Source: Salmonella enterica subsp. arizonae (GTDB lineage: Bacteria; Pseudomonadota; Gammaproteobacteria; Enterobacterales; Enterobacteriaceae). Taken from it: a stretch of DNA of 64,000 nt. The position numbers and the translations under genes are program-made. Positions 50,229-59,669 of this stretch are shown here, one piece after another (the stretch's first letter is position 1; each line of letters opens with the position of its first letter). Below the pieces are notes generated by a model, which searched no databases, had not been told where the DNA came from, and saw only the letters and a list, made by a program, of their open reading frames with translations. The stretch covers positions 62,001 to 126,000 of the forward strand of contig NZ_VXJW01000007.1 in assembly GCF_008692845.1 (NCBI RefSeq), in the 5' to 3' direction.

Positions 50229-50468
50229 TCAAGAGCCTTTCTTCCAACAACAAGTAACAGCGTTACATCGTGTTTTTACTGGCTCGCCTTCCTGTCCGTC
50301 AGGATTGCATCTTGCAAATCTGACCAACCGGCTTTGAATAGTGGTGCCGGACTCGGAATCATATCCACGATTAACATGCTGTTTGTTATTGGTTTTGTTG
50401 ATATTTCTCACAAACAGCGCCCTCACTAAGGCCCCCATAACAAATCGCTTTATTTTTGTGATGTTCAT
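50229..50468 (-). CDS. Small basic, cysteine-containing protein, unrecognised
   Basis: 79 residues from the ATG at 50468. It is basic at the N-terminus (MNITKIKRFVMGALVRALF) and has four cysteines in the C-terminal part, including a CC pair (CNPDGQ, RCNAVTCCWKKGS). A strong terminator directly downstream in the same direction supports a real gene. The Shine-Dalgarno sequence is weak. The att-like sequence at 50341-50360 lies inside it, so island insertion may have created or altered it. I recognise no family. Confidence 0.45.
   Translation of the reverse strand: MNITKIKRFVMGALVRALFVRNINKTNNKQHVNRGYDSESGTTIQSRLVRFARCNPDGQEGEPVKTRCNAVTCCWKKGS
50341..50360. repeat. Imperfect att copy of the tRNA-Phe 3' end (distal island end)
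   Basis: GTGGTGCCGGACTCGGAATC matches the tRNA-Phe 3' end (TTGGTGCCCGGACTCGGAATC at 62155-62175) apart from one missing C and one other base. The same orientation and the integrase next to the tRNA make it the likely other end of an 11.8-kb island. Confidence 0.65.
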
Positions 50469-50571
50469 CACGAAAAATGTTATTTTGGCACCTGAATTTG
50501 TCAGTTTAAATTTTTATCCCAAAGTCGCCTTTGGATGGACAAAAATCAAAATTTTCAAACCGCTATTTCTT

Positions 50572-50945
50572 TTACTCAGAAATCACACACAACTCCTCGC
50601 CGTACCAGAGTTGCGACTGTTCCAAATCCACGAATTTACCCTCATCATCATAAGCTCCCGAAGGGCGCTTAAACCTTCCGTTGTTTTTCGGGCCACAAGA
50701 TGCGATTCCAGGTCCCACCATAATTCGGCGCAACCGTCAAAATCGACGGGTGCTGAATTTCTTGTCTGCTGAAGTGCTGATTGCGCTGCATTGTTTGCAA
50801 TGGGCGTAGTCTGGACATACTTACGGATGCCGAGGCATTCGGCGTGTTTAATCACCAATAGAGTATGATGGTTGCGCCAGTAATGATCAAACTCTTCCCG
50901 CGTTAAATGGGTACGTCTTTTGACACACATAATTAATTTTAACAT
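50572..50945 (-). pseudogene. EthD-domain protein, frameshifted near the end
   Basis: From the ATG at 50945 the sequence reads MLKLIMCVKRRTHLTREEFD...YWRNHH, the dimeric alpha-beta-barrel EthD family, for about 95 residues. At about 50657 the frame shifts: one more base would continue as DDEGKFVDLEQSQLWYGEEL and end at 50572. The open frame instead runs out as low-likeness residues to 50583. Function of such proteins is mostly unknown. It is divergent from a MerR regulator, which probably controls it. Confidence 0.65.
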
Positions 50946-50986
50946 GTCGCTATTCCTGTTATTTCGGGAACTCAAAGCTTACACTC

Positions 50987-51000
50987 TGACAGCGTTGTCA
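50987..51000. promoter_or_regulatory. Dyad TGACA-GCGT-TGTCA, candidate MerR operator
   Basis: Perfect 5-bp dyad in the 71-bp gap between the EthD-like gene and the merR-like gene, where MerR-type regulators usually bind within a promoter with a long spacer. Assignment is by position. Confidence 0.5.
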
Positions 51001-51016
51001 TAGTCAAGAGGACGTT

Positions 51017-51349
51017 ATGCAAATTGGAAAACTGGCGGCGCTGACCGGCGTGAGCATACGAATGCTACGGTATTACGAAAGTGCCGGCTTGCTTCATCCT
51101 GCGCGAACCGACGCAGGCTATCGCAGTTTCACGTCAGAAGATGTGGATATTGTCAGACGAATACTCATTCTGAATGGCGCAGGTTTCACCCTACCGGTTG
51201 TTCGTCGTTTGTTGAATTGCGTACATTCGGGAATGGAACCCTGCGAGGAACTGAAAACTAAAGTGCGGGAACAACTGACGCAGATAGACTGTCAGTTTGA
51301 AGCGCTCTCGGAAAGTCGTAAGCTTCTTAATAAACTTCTCATGATCTGA
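51017..51349 (+). CDS. MerR-family transcription regulator
   Basis: 110 residues. The N-terminal helix-turn-helix and wing MQIGKLAALTGVSIRMLRYY...GYRSF are canonical MerR. A dimerisation helix follows (LTQIDCQFEALSESRKLLNKL), with no large effector domain; a single Cys pair region (NCVHSGMEPC) could bind a ligand or metal. AGAGGACG precedes the ATG. It is divergent from the EthD-like gene, its likely target. Confidence 0.88.
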   Translation: MQIGKLAALTGVSIRMLRYYESAGLLHPARTDAGYRSFTSEDVDIVRRILILNGAGFTLPVVRRLLNCVHSGMEPCEELKTKVREQLTQIDCQFEALSESRKLLNKLLMI

Positions 51350-51434
51350 ATTTTGTCTTATCCCTTACAACCTACCGGATATTCGGTAGATGCGGTATCA
51401 TATAGCAGAACATTTTTCAGCCAGAGGAACCTCT

Positions 51435-53468
51435 ATGCCTTTGCAAATAAAAGACATTATAGATCTGCAAACCCTTGTCGAGTCGGAACAGGTAGAGTTC
51501 AAGCTGGCAGGGGGGGGGAAAGACGGCAAAGGCGAGTTACCGAAAGACTTCTGGCCCACCTATTCCGCAATGGCGAATGGTCGGGGCGGTTGGGTAGTTC
51601 TCGGTGTAAAAGAACAGGCTGGAAAATTTATACCAGTTGGTATTGTTGATCCCGAAAAGATTAAGGCCGATCTGTTTAATCAGTTAAACGATCGCGATCG
51701 GGTCAGTGCGAATGTGCTGAGATCAGAAAACGATGTGCAACAGGTCTCTTTGCAGGGAACGGACGTTCTGGCGATCCATATTCCACAGGCGATGCGCAAA
51801 CAAAAGCCGGTTCACCTGAAAAAGTCCCCATTTGGTAACACCTATCAACGTCTGCACGAAGGCGATCGCGTTTGTGATGATATGACCGTCAAGCGGATGC
51901 TTGCAGAGCAGATCCACGACAGCCGCGATAATGAAGTGCTTTCCGAACACTACACCTTTCAGGACGACATCGATCTGGACAGCCTGAAAGTCTATCGCAA
52001 TCTGCTATCGGCAAATAACCCGCAGCATCCTTATCTGGCCTGTGAGCCGTTTGAATTATTTAAAATGGTTGGTGGGTGGCGTAAAGACAGAGAAACCGGG
52101 AAAAAAGGGATTACGCTGGCTGGCGTTCTCATGTTTGGAAAATGGGATGCGATTATTGCCGCAGCGCCTAACTACATGGTGGATTATCAGGAACGCCCCG
52201 AAGCTAAAACAGAATTACGCTGGGTGGATCGGGTATGCCCGGACGGTACATGGTCAGGGAACTTGTTTGATTTTTATCGCAAGGTATACCAAAAGCTGGT
52301 CGCCGATCTTAAAGTCCCCTTTACGCTTGAAGAGGGTCAGCGCAGAACGGATACGCCAGTACATATCGCACTGCGTGAAGCGCTGGTCAACACGCTGGTC
52401 CATGCTGATTTTACCGATCGGGTTTCTATTCTGATCGTCAAACGTCCCGATATGTTTGGCTTTCGCAACCCCGGCTTGATGCGCCTGCCGCTGGAGGATG
52501 TGATTGCGGGCGGCGTCAGTGATTGCCGCAACAGGTTGCTACACCAGATGTTTTTGCTGATTGGTCTGGGTGAGAAAGCAGGTTCAGGGATGCCGAAGAT
52601 TTTCAGCGGCTGGAAATCGGCTAACTGGCGAACCCCAAACTTTGGGAAAGACGTTTCCTGCACAGACGCTATTAGAGCTTTCTACGGCTAGCCTGATCCC
52701 GCAGCATGTTCTGGATGATTTGCATCAGCGGTTTGGTGAAACCTTCGATCAGCTTGATGATTTTGAACAGGTGATTGTTGCAACGGCGGCGATTGAAGGC
52801 TGGGTTAACCATGAACGCGCTTGCCAGTTAACAACCCGTCATTCCCGCGAAGTCACGCTGACACTTCCCCGACTGGAAAGTAAAGGTTTTCTGGTCGCAG
52901 GGGGGGGGAGCAGAAAAGCAAATATTACACCTTGCCCGGCGTATCGGTCATGACGCCGGATGAAGTTTTCTCGTTGGGGGCGGTTGTGAGCTCCACACAT
53001 AACGAGGGGAACTCCGCATATAACGAGCAGAGGTCCACACATAACGAGGGTAACTCCACATATAACGAGAAGAGGTCCACACATAACGAGGAAAACTCCA
53101 CTTATAACGCCGGGGACGATCAACCCGCGTCCCGGGATGAGTATGGACGTTTGCTTAACCGCTTTATCGACAGACCCTATATTGATGATGTTGATAATCT
53201 CACCGAAGCTTTCAGGGATTCGTTGTTTACTTTAGCAGCGGTTCCGCGTGAAAGGCTGCGTCTTGGGGATAAGGAGCTGATGAAGAGTGTGATCCTGAAT
53301 GTGTGTCAGGGGCAGTATATTTCCGTTGCTGCGTTGGGGCAGATCCTTAGTCGTAACCCTAATGCGCTGCGTCAGCAGTACTTGAAACCGCTGGTGGAGC
53401 AAGGGGAACTGAAACTGGCGTTTCCGCAGTATAAGAATGACCCTAAGCAGGGGTATAGTGCGGTTTGA
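51435..53468 (+). pseudogene. AlbA_2-domain ATP-binding regulator, broken by frameshifts
   Basis: Starts at the ATG at 51435 behind AGGAA. Domain order: Schlafen AlbA_2 domain (ESEQVEFKLAGGGKDGKGELPKDFWPTYSAMAN...GGWVVLGV), then a GHKL-like ATP-binding region (ALREALVNTLVHADF, GSGMPKIF), then a winged helix (SREVTLTLPRLESKGFLVAGGG), then a hydrophilic repeat segment and a C-terminal domain. The frame breaks at about 52640-52660 and again at a nine-G tract (52900-52908), where ten Gs would restore it. The pieces are 51435-52691, a middle frame to 52953, and 52932-53468. An indel-prone G-tract may mean phase variation, decay or a sequencing error. Confidence 0.7.
52992..53117 (+). repeat. Six imperfect 21-bp tandem repeats (three 42-bp pairs)
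   Basis: Units such as TCCACACATAACGAGGGTAAC alternate with TCCACATATAACGAGAAGAGG, six in a row. They encode the seven-residue pattern S-T-(H/Y)-N-E-x-(N/R) within the broken AlbA-type regulator. The reading frame is kept because 21 is a multiple of three. Confidence 0.85.
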
Positions 53469-53564
53469 TACTATATCTGGTCCATAACATTCGTAAGATT
53501 TTTGATATTCAATAAATATGCGCCTCGTGTCGTTGAGTTTGAACACACATCGTAAGGAATTAAT

Positions 53565-56500
53565 ATGTCGATAAGATGGGAAAGCATCAGGACGTTCAAT
53601 AATTCTCAAAATAATGCTTTTGAAGAACTGATTTGTCAGTTAGCAAGAGAAGAACCTATTATTAACAAAATAGATTTTCGCCGTGTGGCAGCACCAGATG
53701 GTGGCGTTGAAGCTTATTGTGTACTGGATGATGGTACTGAATATGGCTGGCAGGCAAAGTATTTTTTTAGTATGGGTGATGCTCAGTGGAAACAGTTAAA
53801 AGAATCATTTGAAACTGCTTTAAAAACCCATCCAAACCTTACCAAATATTATATCTGTATTCCGTTAGATCGACAGGATCCTCGTAGAAAGGATCAGGAT
53901 TGGTTTATGGATAAATGGAATAAAAAGGTTGCAGAATGGACTCAATACGCTAAGGGACTAGGAAGAAATATCAGTATTGAGTATTGGGGAAGCTCGGAAC
54001 TAACCCATCGGTTATCACAAGAGAATAATGCTGGCCGGTTACATTTTTGGTTTTCAGCGGAAGAGTTTACCACTCGTTGGTTTAGCGAACAGATAGAAGA
54101 GAGTACTAAAAACCTTGGCAAGCGATATACTCCTGAACTGAATGTCGAACTGGATATTGCCAGAAATTTTGATGCAATCAGCAGAAATAGTGATTTTTAT
54201 AAGGTAGCACATAAATATTTTCATGATTTTCTTGCAAAACTTAACAAGTTTACAGATAGAGCTATTCATTATTCTGGTAATAACACATCCGAACAATTTA
54301 AGCGCTGGATTTCTGAAGTTAAAGACAGCTTTGTTCCCGAAGGCCGTGGATTGGAACAGTTTGATATAAATTTATTGTTGAGTCACATAGATAATATTAG
54401 TAAGTACTTATCTGATTTTGAACATGAATTTATTGTTAATAGTGACAAGAAAAATGACGATCTGAGGTATCAGGTTAATAATGTCTGGCAGGCAATTTCT
54501 GACTTTTCAGACTTTATCAAGGGCCCACTGTTGAAATTAGCAAATAGCCCTCTAATGATTCTGTCAGGGGAGGCCGGGATTGGAAAATCTCATTTATTAG
54601 CGGATATAGCAAACCATCGAATAAAAAGTAGGATTCCTTGCCTATTACTTCTGGGGCAAAACTTTGTATCAGAAGAGTCACCATGGACACAAATACTAAG
54701 AAATATTCTGCGTGTTGATGGTAAAGAAAATGTCTTATTAGGGGCATTGAATGCCAGAGCTGAGGCTCAGGGAGAACGTCTGCTATTTATTATTGATGCA
54801 ATCAATGAAGAGAAAGGACGGTATTTTTGGCCCGATTATATAGTCGGCATGATAAATCAGTTCTCTAAATATCCTTGGCTTGGGCTTGTTTTGAGTATCA
54901 GAAGCTCATATGAAAAATTAATTGTCCCCAAAGACTTTTTCGATGAAAATAAAATAACACGAATTGCTCATTCTGGTTTTGGGAGTGTCGAATATCAGGC
55001 ATCTAAGTTCTTCTTTTCTCAATATGGTATAGAGCAACCGGGAGTCCCGATATTACATCCTGAATTCAGTAATCCACTTTTTCTTAAAATTTTTTGCGAA
55101 GGTCTATATCGTTCTGGATTAAATAAAATTCCGAAAGGATATTCTGGGATAAGTAATATCATTTCATTTTTCATAAACAGTATTGAGGTTAAGTTATCGA
55201 GACCTTCCTCTTTCAATTACCCTGAAAATTTTAAGCTTATAGAAAAAACCATTAATGAATTAATAGAATATAAGCTAAATAATGACTTGAGTTTTATTCC
55301 GTATGAAGCGGCATTTGATATTGCAGAGAAAATGATTGGTCGATATAGTGATCGACGTCGTTTCCTCGATGAATTAATTTCAGAAGGGATATTGTCAAAG
55401 AATATCTATTGGAATTCGAAAGATAATTATGAAGAAGGGGTATATCTGGCTTATGAACGATTTGAAGACCATCTGACAGTATCTTTTCTTTTAGATAAAT
55501 ATTCAATAAATAATAATGATGCACTAGATTCTTTTTTTAAAGAGAATGGTGAGTTATATAAATATATAAAATCGAACTATTTTTATCAGGGTATAATTGA
55601 ATCACTTTCTATTCAGTTGCCTGAGAGATTTGGCAAAGAGCTTTATGAATTGGTTGAAATTGAGTATAAAAAACATGATGGTATTATTCGTGCATTTATC
55701 TCAAGTCTTATCTGGCGTAAGCCTGATAATATTGAGGAAAAGACGCTTGAATATATTAATAAATATATCATTCCATTTGATAACGGCTTTGATGCCTTTA
55801 TGCAAATGGTTTATACCGTATCCTCCGACCCCGAACATATTTATAATGCAGACAAGTTACACAAATTTCTTTCAAAACATTCAATGGCAATCAGAGATTC
55901 ATTCTGGACGAAGTATCTCCATAATTTAGATTATTACGAAACTTCTTCGATGCAGCGTTTAATTGACTGGGCTGGCGCGGAAGAGGATAAGTTTTATTTA
56001 TCGGATGACTCAAGATTACTGGCTGCTAAGGCGTTGTCATGGCTACTGACGAGCACGAATATCAAATTACGAGATAGCGCAACGAAATCGTTAGCCAATT
56101 TATTGAAAAATAGTATTAAAACGATTACGGCGCTCATAGACAGCTTTAAAGATGTTAATGATCCTTACGTACTGGAGCGGATCCTGGCGGCCTCTTATGG
56201 CGCGGTTTTAAATTCTGTTACTCTGGATGATTTAGATAAACTGTCTGAAAATATTGTTGCCACTATTTTTGAAGCTAAAGAAGTATATCCTAATGTTCTT
56301 GTCAGGGATTATGCCAGAAATATAATAGAATATGCTTTATATAAAAAAGTATATCAAATGGATAATGTTGATATTATTCGGCCTCCATATCGAAGTGATT
56401 TTCCAACGACTTTCCCAACCAATGAGGAAATTGATGCGTATAAATATGATTATAATGCTGCGGATTTTAAAGATTACTATTGGGGACAAAATACAATATT

Positions 56501-57758
56501 AAGCTCCATGGTTACTGAGTATGGACGGGGGATCTGTAGCTATGGTGATTTCGGACGTTATACTTTTCAGAGTGCATTATCTGGATGGTGTGATTTTGAC
56601 CCTAATGATCTAAGTAACTATGCCTGTAAACTGATTTTTGAGAAATATGGCTATGATGTTGAGAAGCATGGACAGTTTGATCGATACGCCAGTGAGGGGG
56701 ATAGAAGCAGGAACAAAAAAGAAAGAATAGGTAAAAAATACCAATGGATTGCATTGTATGAGGTTTTGGCGCGTATTGCGGACAATCATCAGGTGGTCGA
56801 AGGGGGCAGTCTCTGGTCAGAGTCGAAAAATTATGTCTGGTTTCAGGGGCCCTGGGAATTGTTTGTCAGAAAAATAGATCCAACCACGCCATCTTATAGC
56901 AAAGAGATTATAAGACAAAAAAGCTTCTGGAATAATGAAAATCCATATAATGACTGGGATAGCACTATTAATGATTGGTTGAAGAGAGAGGCTAATTTAC
57001 CTGATCCACTTGAACTGATATCAGTTCTGTCTGCTGATGATAAAAAATATTTATTACTTGATGGCTTTTTTACATGGGATGAGCCACTTCCTCTTGGTGA
57101 GGACGAATATGGCTATGCAAAAAAACACCTTTGGTATCATATTAGAAGTTATTTATTAAAAGAAGATGAATTACCAACGCTAATATCCAATTTGAATAAA
57201 GATCTGCCATTAATCCGAAATTTACCAGAATCGCATGATCAATACCGAGTCTTTAGCCGAGAGTATTACTGGTCGCCTGCATATCAATATTTTGACGACC
57301 CGTACTACGGAGATAAGGGATGGCAGAATATTTATACTGATTGGCAAAAGCAGGGAGAACCCATTGCGACGATTTGTCTGACATCTGAAAGTCATCATTG
57401 GGAGTCTGATTCGTCCGGTGATAATGAACTATCATATCTGGCACCTTGCGAATTTATGTATCATGGTATGAAGTTGAATTATTCTGAAAATACAGGAGAA
57501 TGGTTGGATAGTGATGGCGATGTTATATTTTTGGATCCGTCTATTCACAATGAAAATAAATCAGCACTCATTGTTGATAAAGATAAACTAGAGCAATTTT
57601 TATTAAAAAATGAATTGAATATAGTTTGGGTTGTTACCGGTGAAAAGAATATTCACTCAATGCGTCCTATTGATCTCGATGGTGATAAATGGCTGGAGAT
57701 ATATGGGATTTATACTTTAAAGAATAATAATGTAGACGGGTGGAGAATAATTAAATAA
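53565..57758 (+). CDS. Nuclease-STAND ATPase, probable Avs-type phage-defence protein
   Basis: 1397 residues, intact, with AAGGAATT before the ATG. N-terminal restriction-endonuclease-like (Mrr/Cap4-type) domain: Glu20, then DGGVE (Asp45, Glu49) and QAKYF (Gln63, Lys65) forming the D/E-Q-K core. The central STAND ATPase has Walker A GEAGIGKS (335-342) and Walker B LLFIIDAINEE (Asp411). The last 700 or so residues have the helical character of a sensor domain. Nuclease-STAND-sensor order is that of Avs (AVAST) proteins, which recognise phage terminase or portal proteins and then degrade DNA; Avs4-type is my best guess. It is a single gene inside an integrase island. Its low GC differs from the flanking P4-like genes. 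Confidence 0.75.
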   Translation: MSIRWESIRTFNNSQNNAFEELICQLAREEPIINKIDFRRVAAPDGGVEAYCVLDDGTEYGWQAKYFFSMGDAQWKQLKESFETALKTHPNLTKYYICIPLDRQDPRRKDQDWFMDKWNKKVAEWTQYAKGLGRNISIEYWGSSELTHRLSQENNAGRLHFWFSAEEFTTRWFSEQIEESTKNLGKRYTPELNVELDIARNFDAISRNSDFYKVAHKYFHDFLAKLNKFTDRAIHYSGNNTSEQFKRWISEVKDSFVPEGRGLEQFDINLLLSHIDNISKYLSDFEHEFIVNSDKKNDDLRYQVNNVWQAISDFSDFIKGPLLKLANSPLMILSGEAGIGKSHLLADIANHRIKSRIPCLLLLGQNFVSEESPWTQILRNILRVDGKENVLLGALNARAEAQGERLLFIIDAINEEKGRYFWPDYIVGMINQFSKYPWLGLVLSIRSSYEKLIVPKDFFDENKITRIAHSGFGSVEYQASKFFFSQYGIEQPGVPILHPEFSNPLFLKIFCEGLYRSGLNKIPKGYSGISNIISFFINSIEVKLSRPSSFNYPENFKLIEKTINELIEYKLNNDLSFIPYEAAFDIAEKMIGRYSDRRRFLDELISEGILSKNIYWNSKDNYEEGVYLAYERFEDHLTVSFLLDKYSINNNDALDSFFKENGELYKYIKSNYFYQGIIESLSIQLPERFGKELYELVEIEYKKHDGIIRAFISSLIWRKPDNIEEKTLEYINKYIIPFDNGFDAFMQMVYTVSSDPEHIYNADKLHKFLSKHSMAIRDSFWTKYLHNLDYYETSSMQRLIDWAGAEEDKFYLSDDSRLLAAKALSWLLTSTNIKLRDSATKSLANLLKNSIKTITALIDSFKDVNDPYVLERILAASYGAVLNSVTLDDLDKLSENIVATIFEAKEVYPNVLVRDYARNIIEYALYKKVYQMDNVDIIRPPYRSDFPTTFPTNEEIDAYKYDYNAADFKDYYWGQNTILSSMVTEYGRGICSYGDFGRYTFQSALSGWCDFDPNDLSNYACKLIFEKYGYDVEKHGQFDRYASEGDRSRNKKERIGKKYQWIALYEVLARIADNHQVVEGGSLWSESKNYVWFQGPWELFVRKIDPTTPSYSKEIIRQKSFWNNENPYNDWDSTINDWLKREANLPDPLELISVLSADDKKYLLLDGFFTWDEPLPLGEDEYGYAKKHLWYHIRSYLLKEDELPTLISNLNKDLPLIRNLPESHDQYRVFSREYYWSPAYQYFDDPYYGDKGWQNIYTDWQKQGEPIATICLTSESHHWESDSSGDNELSYLAPCEFMYHGMKLNYSENTGEWLDSDGDVIFLDPSIHNENKSALIVDKDKLEQFLLKNELNIVWVVTGEKNIHSMRPIDLDGDKWLEIYGIYTLKNNNVDGWRIIK

Positions 57759-57804
57759 GGGGCTAAAAATTTCTTGCCATCTGTTACCAATAGCGGTATC
57801 TTTT

Positions 57805-57831
57805 CCCGGAACCTGCAAAATCAGGTGCCGG
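57805..57831. other. Hairpin after the STAND gene
   Basis: CCCGGAACCTG and CAGGTGCCGGG pair with one mismatch, 47 nt past the stop. No T-run follows. It is a possible 3' end structure or part of the P4-like leader that follows. Confidence 0.45.
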
Positions 57832-58054
57832 GATTAGCCTCCTGAAGATATTCCTTACTGGCGACATATGGCGCGCTTAGCGTCTTTTTTATGTCGTGCG
57901 CACGGTTACACCTCAATGGCGGGCCGGGCGGGGGCGTCGCAAGACGCGCCGGTGTCCAGTAAGGCCGGTAAGGCTAACCCCGTCCGGTTCCGCCACCCGT
58001 GAGATTAGCCTCTCCGGTGGTGGTTCAAACAATCACTTACTGGAGGCTGCCACT

Positions 58055-58516
58055 ATGGCTACGATCCCCGCTCAGATACACCCGTTACTTTCCGTTCCCT
58101 TTAATGCCACCACGGACTTCACCGTCCTTGCCACTCACTGCGAAAACTTCGCCGAAACCCTGATGGAAAGCGACGACCCGGCGCTGCGGCTGGCGCTTTG
58201 CGGACGGCTTGCCGCCTGCCTCTCGCTGCTGCGGCCCACGCTGAACGACCCCATCCCGCCCCACCTGATCGAAAGCCTGACCGTTGATTTTCTTCCTGCC
58301 ACTCATCCCCGCTTTGAACCCGGTTCCGAATTACTTTGCGACTACTCACTTACGCTGGCGCAGCTTCTTACGGGACGGGCGCTACTGCCGAAAATGGAAC
58401 GGACGCTGACCGGATTACTGTGTGAACTGGTCTGGTATTTCGCCGCCGAACTCAACGCCCCGCGCTGGCTGCGCACCGCCGACGGCGTAAAGTTTATTGA
58501 CGAGGTGGTGGCATGA
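58055..58516 (+). CDS. P4-like island small cytoplasmic protein
   Basis: 153 residues from the ATG at 58055, preceded by TGGAGG at 8 nt; an upstream in-frame start at 57896 would run through a GC-rich leader and is rejected. The protein is soluble and helical, of a type I associate with P4-like elements, where it precedes a Ner-like regulator. Function is unknown. It overlaps the next gene by 4 nt (ATGA). Its GC content is clearly higher than that of the STAND gene before it. Confidence 0.7.
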   Translation: MATIPAQIHPLLSVPFNATTDFTVLATHCENFAETLMESDDPALRLALCGRLAACLSLLRPTLNDPIPPHLIESLTVDFLPATHPRFEPGSELLCDYSLTLAQLLTGRALLPKMERTLTGLLCELVWYFAAELNAPRWLRTADGVKFIDEVVA

Positions 58517-58734
58517 GCATGATGCAACCGGACTGGCATCCGGCGGATATCATTGCCGGATTGAAGAAGAGAGGCACGTCGCTGGCTGCCATTTCCCGTC
58601 GGTCAGGGCTGGCCTCCTCCACGCTGGCAAACGCCCTTAATCGCCGCTGGCCCAAAGGCGAACGACTGATCGCCGACGCGCTGGGCGTTGCGCCTGAAAA
58701 AATCTGGCCTTCCCGCTATCTCAGACCGCGTTAA
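58513..58734 (+). CDS. Ner/Nlp-like DNA-binding regulator
   Basis: 73 residues, nearly all of it the Ner/Nlp/SfsB domain: DWHPADIIAGLKKRGTSLAA, then the helix-turn-helix ISRRSGLASSTLANALNRRWPKGE, ending WPSRYLRPR. These small phage-type regulators repress or activate early genes. It overlaps the previous gene and probably forms a two-gene operon with it. Confidence 0.88.
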   Translation: MSMMQPDWHPADIIAGLKKRGTSLAAISRRSGLASSTLANALNRRWPKGERLIADALGVAPEKIWPSRYLRPR

Positions 58735-59639
58735 AACAGACTCTCCCCACCTTCCGCCAGCAAAAGCTGGCGGAAGGTGGGGAGGAGCCAAGCGCGGCAG
58801 ACTGTCATTCACAAAATGACGAAAAAATCCAAAAACAACTCAATTTCCATAAAAAAGGTTTCCCCTTTTCATCCGCGTAAACCGGGGGTAATCTCCTTCC
58901 TGCACTATGCTGCTCCGGCAGCCCCCAATGCTTCATGACCTGAAAGAAGCGCCTGACTCGTCAGGAGATGGTTGCCATTTTACCGGCAGGACCTCTGCAA
59001 AAATGCCGGGTCGCAAAGCATCGCGGCAGAGGTTGAGAGTTATACACGCTACATCCTTTCACTGCGCCAGTTCGCTGGCTATGTTTTCATCTGACCGGAA
59101 GTCTCACGATTTTCCGGCTCATCTGTACTTGCTGATTGTCAGCGCTTTTTATCTGCGCCTGATATCTGGTCAATGCTGCTCTGCGCCGGAAACTTTCCGG
59201 TAAATCCTGCACCTGCTGCCACACCAGCACTCTTTACGTTACGGGCTGCGGCCTGCAAAGACGTCCGGCTTTGCTGCCGCGTGGCCGTAAAGCTGCACCA
59301 GAATGCGCTCTTCCGGAGCACGACTCCTGACCGGGGCGTCACTTGAGTCCCGTATTACGGGCGCAAGTGACGCCGTTCCACCACGCCGACGCAGGCCATG
59401 AGACGTCTGGCCTGCGCCCTCAATCCCCCACACTGACACGCTGTTTTCAGGTCGCTGTCGGTTCAGAAAAGGAGAAAAAGATAGATACCGAGGGGGGCAT
59501 GACGCCCCGGAGAATTTCCTGCTCACGCAGGCAGCCTGTACCGCGTACAGTCTGAAACTCCCTGGACCTCAACAACCTGCCACCCCGGCGTGAAGGTATC
59601 GTTCTGGCGCAGCCAAAAAGCATACGCCGGGGCCAGATT
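58735..59639. other. Long intergenic stretch in the P4-like part
   Basis: 905 bp with no convincing gene in any frame. It begins with the perfect inverted repeat at 58742-58783. The rest is moderately GC-rich and looks like degenerate P4-like sequence; short open frames there have no family likeness. Confidence 0.5.
58742..58783. repeat. Perfect 19-bp inverted repeat
   Basis: CTCCCCACCTTCCGCCAGC and its exact complement flank an AAAA loop, 8 nt after the Ner-like gene. No T-run follows; it could be a strong RNA hairpin, a terminator of a different kind, or a protein-binding site. Confidence 0.75.
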
Positions 59640-59669
59640 GTGCTTTTTATTGAGCGGCAAGGGGGAGCT

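Noticed and set aside
49257..51016. phoN, which I recall lying near rtsA and a merR-like gene in Typhimurium
   Set aside because: No acid-phosphatase gene is visible here. I did not infer a deletion because that gene order is from memory.
52992..53117. CRISPR-like direct repeats
   Set aside because: The units follow each other with no spacers, are 21 bp and code in frame for a repeated heptapeptide. They are a coding tandem repeat.
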